Source: an uncultured Pseudomonadota bacterium (GTDB taxonomy: Bacteria > Pseudomonadota > Gammaproteobacteria > Burkholderiales > Usitatibacteraceae). From it: DNA of 6,327 nt. The notes under the pieces were generated by a model that was not told the DNA's origin, ran no database searches, and saw only the letters and a program-made list of their open reading frames with translations. Shown piece by piece: positions 5,163 to 6,327 of the stretch. The stretch is from assembly GCA_946885905.1 (NCBI GenBank), contig CAMPHL010000163.1:1-6327 (forward strand), given 5' to 3'. A program made the position numbers and the translations under genes. How positions within the stretch are numbered: the stretch's first letter is position 1; every line of letters begins with the position of its first letter.

Positions 5163-6327
5163 ATGCGCCGATTCCTGCTCGCCGCGTCCGCGATTGCCGC
5201 CCTTTCGTCCGCGACCGCCGCGCCCGTGGACCTCGCGAAACTCTCCCCGGGCGATCGCACGCACGGATTCCGCGTGGAATCGATCTACCTGGACCACCAG
5301 GACCGGCCTCTCGGCGCGCGCTTCTTCCATCCGGCCACCGGCTTCCAGCTGCACCTGCTGCAGGTCGAATCGGTGCCGCAGGCCTTCACGTGGGTCAAGA
5401 GCTTCGCCACCTCCGACCAGGGCGAGCCGCACACCCAGGAACACCTGCTGCTGCTTCGCGGCAAGGCCGGCCGCACGCTCGCGACCAAGCAGTCGATGAC
5501 GCTCGTCACGCACAGCGCGTACACCGAGACCTGGCGCACGAGCTACTTCTTCAACACCAACGCCGGCATCGACACCTTCTTCGACGTCTACGCCGAGCAG
5601 CAGCACGCGATGCTGCATCCGGACTACAGCGACGGCGAGATCCGGCTCGAGGTGCGCAACTTCGGCGTCACGAGGAACGCGGACGGGACGCTGCGCCTGG
5701 AGGAGAAGGGCACCGTCTACAACGAGATGGTGGCTTCGATGGCCAACGGCACGTGGCAGGCGTGGCGCGCGCAGAACCACGCCGTCTACGGCAGGAACCA
5801 TACGCTCGGGTACAACCAGGGAGGCGAGCCCGCGGCGATCCGCACGATGGCGCCGAAGGACATCCGGGATTTCCACCGGCACTCGCACCACCTCGCCAAC
5901 ATGGGCACGATCGCGGCCTTCCCGAAGTCCGCGGCCCTCGACATGGTGCTCGCCCGCTTCGACCGCATCCTCATGAAGGATGCGCCCGTGGGCGGCAAGC
6001 CCCGCGCGGCGGACGACCTCGGGAAGCTGCCCAAGCCGCAGGGCGATCCCGAGGGCGCGATCCGGATGTACGAGTATCCGCACGCGAACGAGCAGCAGCC
6101 CAGCCCGCTGGAGATCGTGTGGCCCGCGAACCGGGAGCTCGATTCGGCCGAGCAGCTCATGGCCGAGCTCTTCTTCGCCAGCATCGCCGGCGACGCGACC
6201 ACGAACCTCTACAAGCTCTTCATCGACGGGCGCACGCGCAGCCTCGACATCGGCGCGCGCTCGGTCGGCGCCGAGGTGGCCGAGTTCGGCGGCCATCCCA
6301 TCTCGATCTCCTTCACCGACGTGCGCC
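5163..6327 (+). CDS. exported M16C zinc metallopeptidase, PreP-like (insulinase/pitrilysin family), 3' end outside window
   Basis: Predicted periplasmic oligopeptidase degrading short unfolded peptides. Of the precursor, 388 residues are visible. Residues 1-19 (MRRFLLAASAIAALSSATA) form a signal peptide with an Ala-x-Ala site. The inverted zinc motif HxxEH is HTQEH: H90 and H94 are zinc ligands and E93 the catalytic base. The third ligand is E188 in GTVYNEM, which corresponds to the VVFNEM block of PreP/Cym1. The distance from the second His to this Glu (94 residues) is close to that of PreP and longer than in pitrilysin, favouring subfamily M16C. The part from about residue 300, with PLEIVWPANREL, fits the second, non-catalytic M16 repeat. 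Family members are usually about 950-1050 residues, so more than half should lie beyond the edge. ATG 5163 is the first start after an in-frame TAA (5133-5135). The gene is divergent from the acylase gene, 40 bp away. The HTQEH variant keeps every catalytic residue. Confidence 0.93.
   Translation, partial: MRRFLLAASAIAALSSATAAPVDLAKLSPGDRTHGFRVESIYLDHQDRPLGARFFHPATGFQLHLLQVESVPQAFTWVKSFATSDQGEPHTQEHLLLLRGKAGRTLATKQSMTLVTHSAYTETWRTSYFFNTNAGIDTFFDVYAEQQHAMLHPDYSDGEIRLEVRNFGVTRNADGTLRLEEKGTVYNEMVASMANGTWQAWRAQNHAVYGRNHTLGYNQGGEPAAIRTMAPKDIRDFHRHSHHLANMGTIAAFPKSAALDMVLARFDRILMKDAPVGGKPRAADDLGKLPKPQGDPEGAIRMYEYPHANEQQPSPLEIVWPANRELDSAEQLMAELFFASIAGDATTNLYKLFIDGRTRSLDIGARSVGAEVAEFGGHPISISFTDVR

Noticed and set aside
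5151..6296. 381-codon minus-strand frame opposite the M16C gene
   Set aside because: Low-complexity Arg/Val/Glu-rich shadow; the plus-strand frame has a signal peptide and the zinc ligands.
1..6327. Biosynthetic cluster or defence island linking all genes
   Set aside because: Alternating strands, unrelated housekeeping-type hydrolase families and lack of any nuclease, helicase, NTPase or synthase gene give no support for a single system.

Overview
The window is GC-rich, gene-dense DNA from a Gram-negative bacterium. The evidence is a lipoprotein signal, two other N-terminal export or anchor signals, and protein families typical of Proteobacteria. Codon use strongly favours G or C at third positions, and a TAGAAT-type element sits in a divergent spacer; together these fit a betaproteobacterium (Burkholderiales or Nitrosomonadales-like), but that placement is inference. 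No tRNA, rRNA, CRISPR array, transposase, prophage or integrase gene was seen.

Layout: (1) 1-1368, minus strand: a PafA-like alkaline phosphatase lipoprotein whose C-terminus lies outside the window. (2) After a 20-bp divergent gap, a plus-strand pair: a small family 2 glycosyltransferase broken by a one-base frameshift near 1763-1768, then directly abutting it a 173-residue HEXXH metallopeptidase-like protein (2089-2610). (3) A long, nearly perfect inverted repeat (2590-2737) at the convergent junction. Its 41-bp arms are built from CGGAT units spaced 9-10 bp apart, and it carries the stop codons of both flanking genes. (4) 2717-5122, minus strand: a complete 801-residue penicillin acylase family (S45, Ntn-hydrolase) precursor. 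(5) After a 40-bp divergent gap, 5163 onward, plus strand: an exported M16C (PreP-like) zinc metallopeptidase that runs off the window.

Three of the products are hydrolases predicted to act in the periplasm or at the envelope: phosphatase, acylase and oligopeptidase. This suggests an envelope or nutrient-scavenging neighbourhood, but the alternating orientations argue against one operon, and I see no multi-gene pathway. The most unusual element is the repeat at the convergent junction: it gives two unrelated proteins the same C-terminal pattern, KPxEHG followed by TGA. I did not find a convincing new defence or biosynthetic system.
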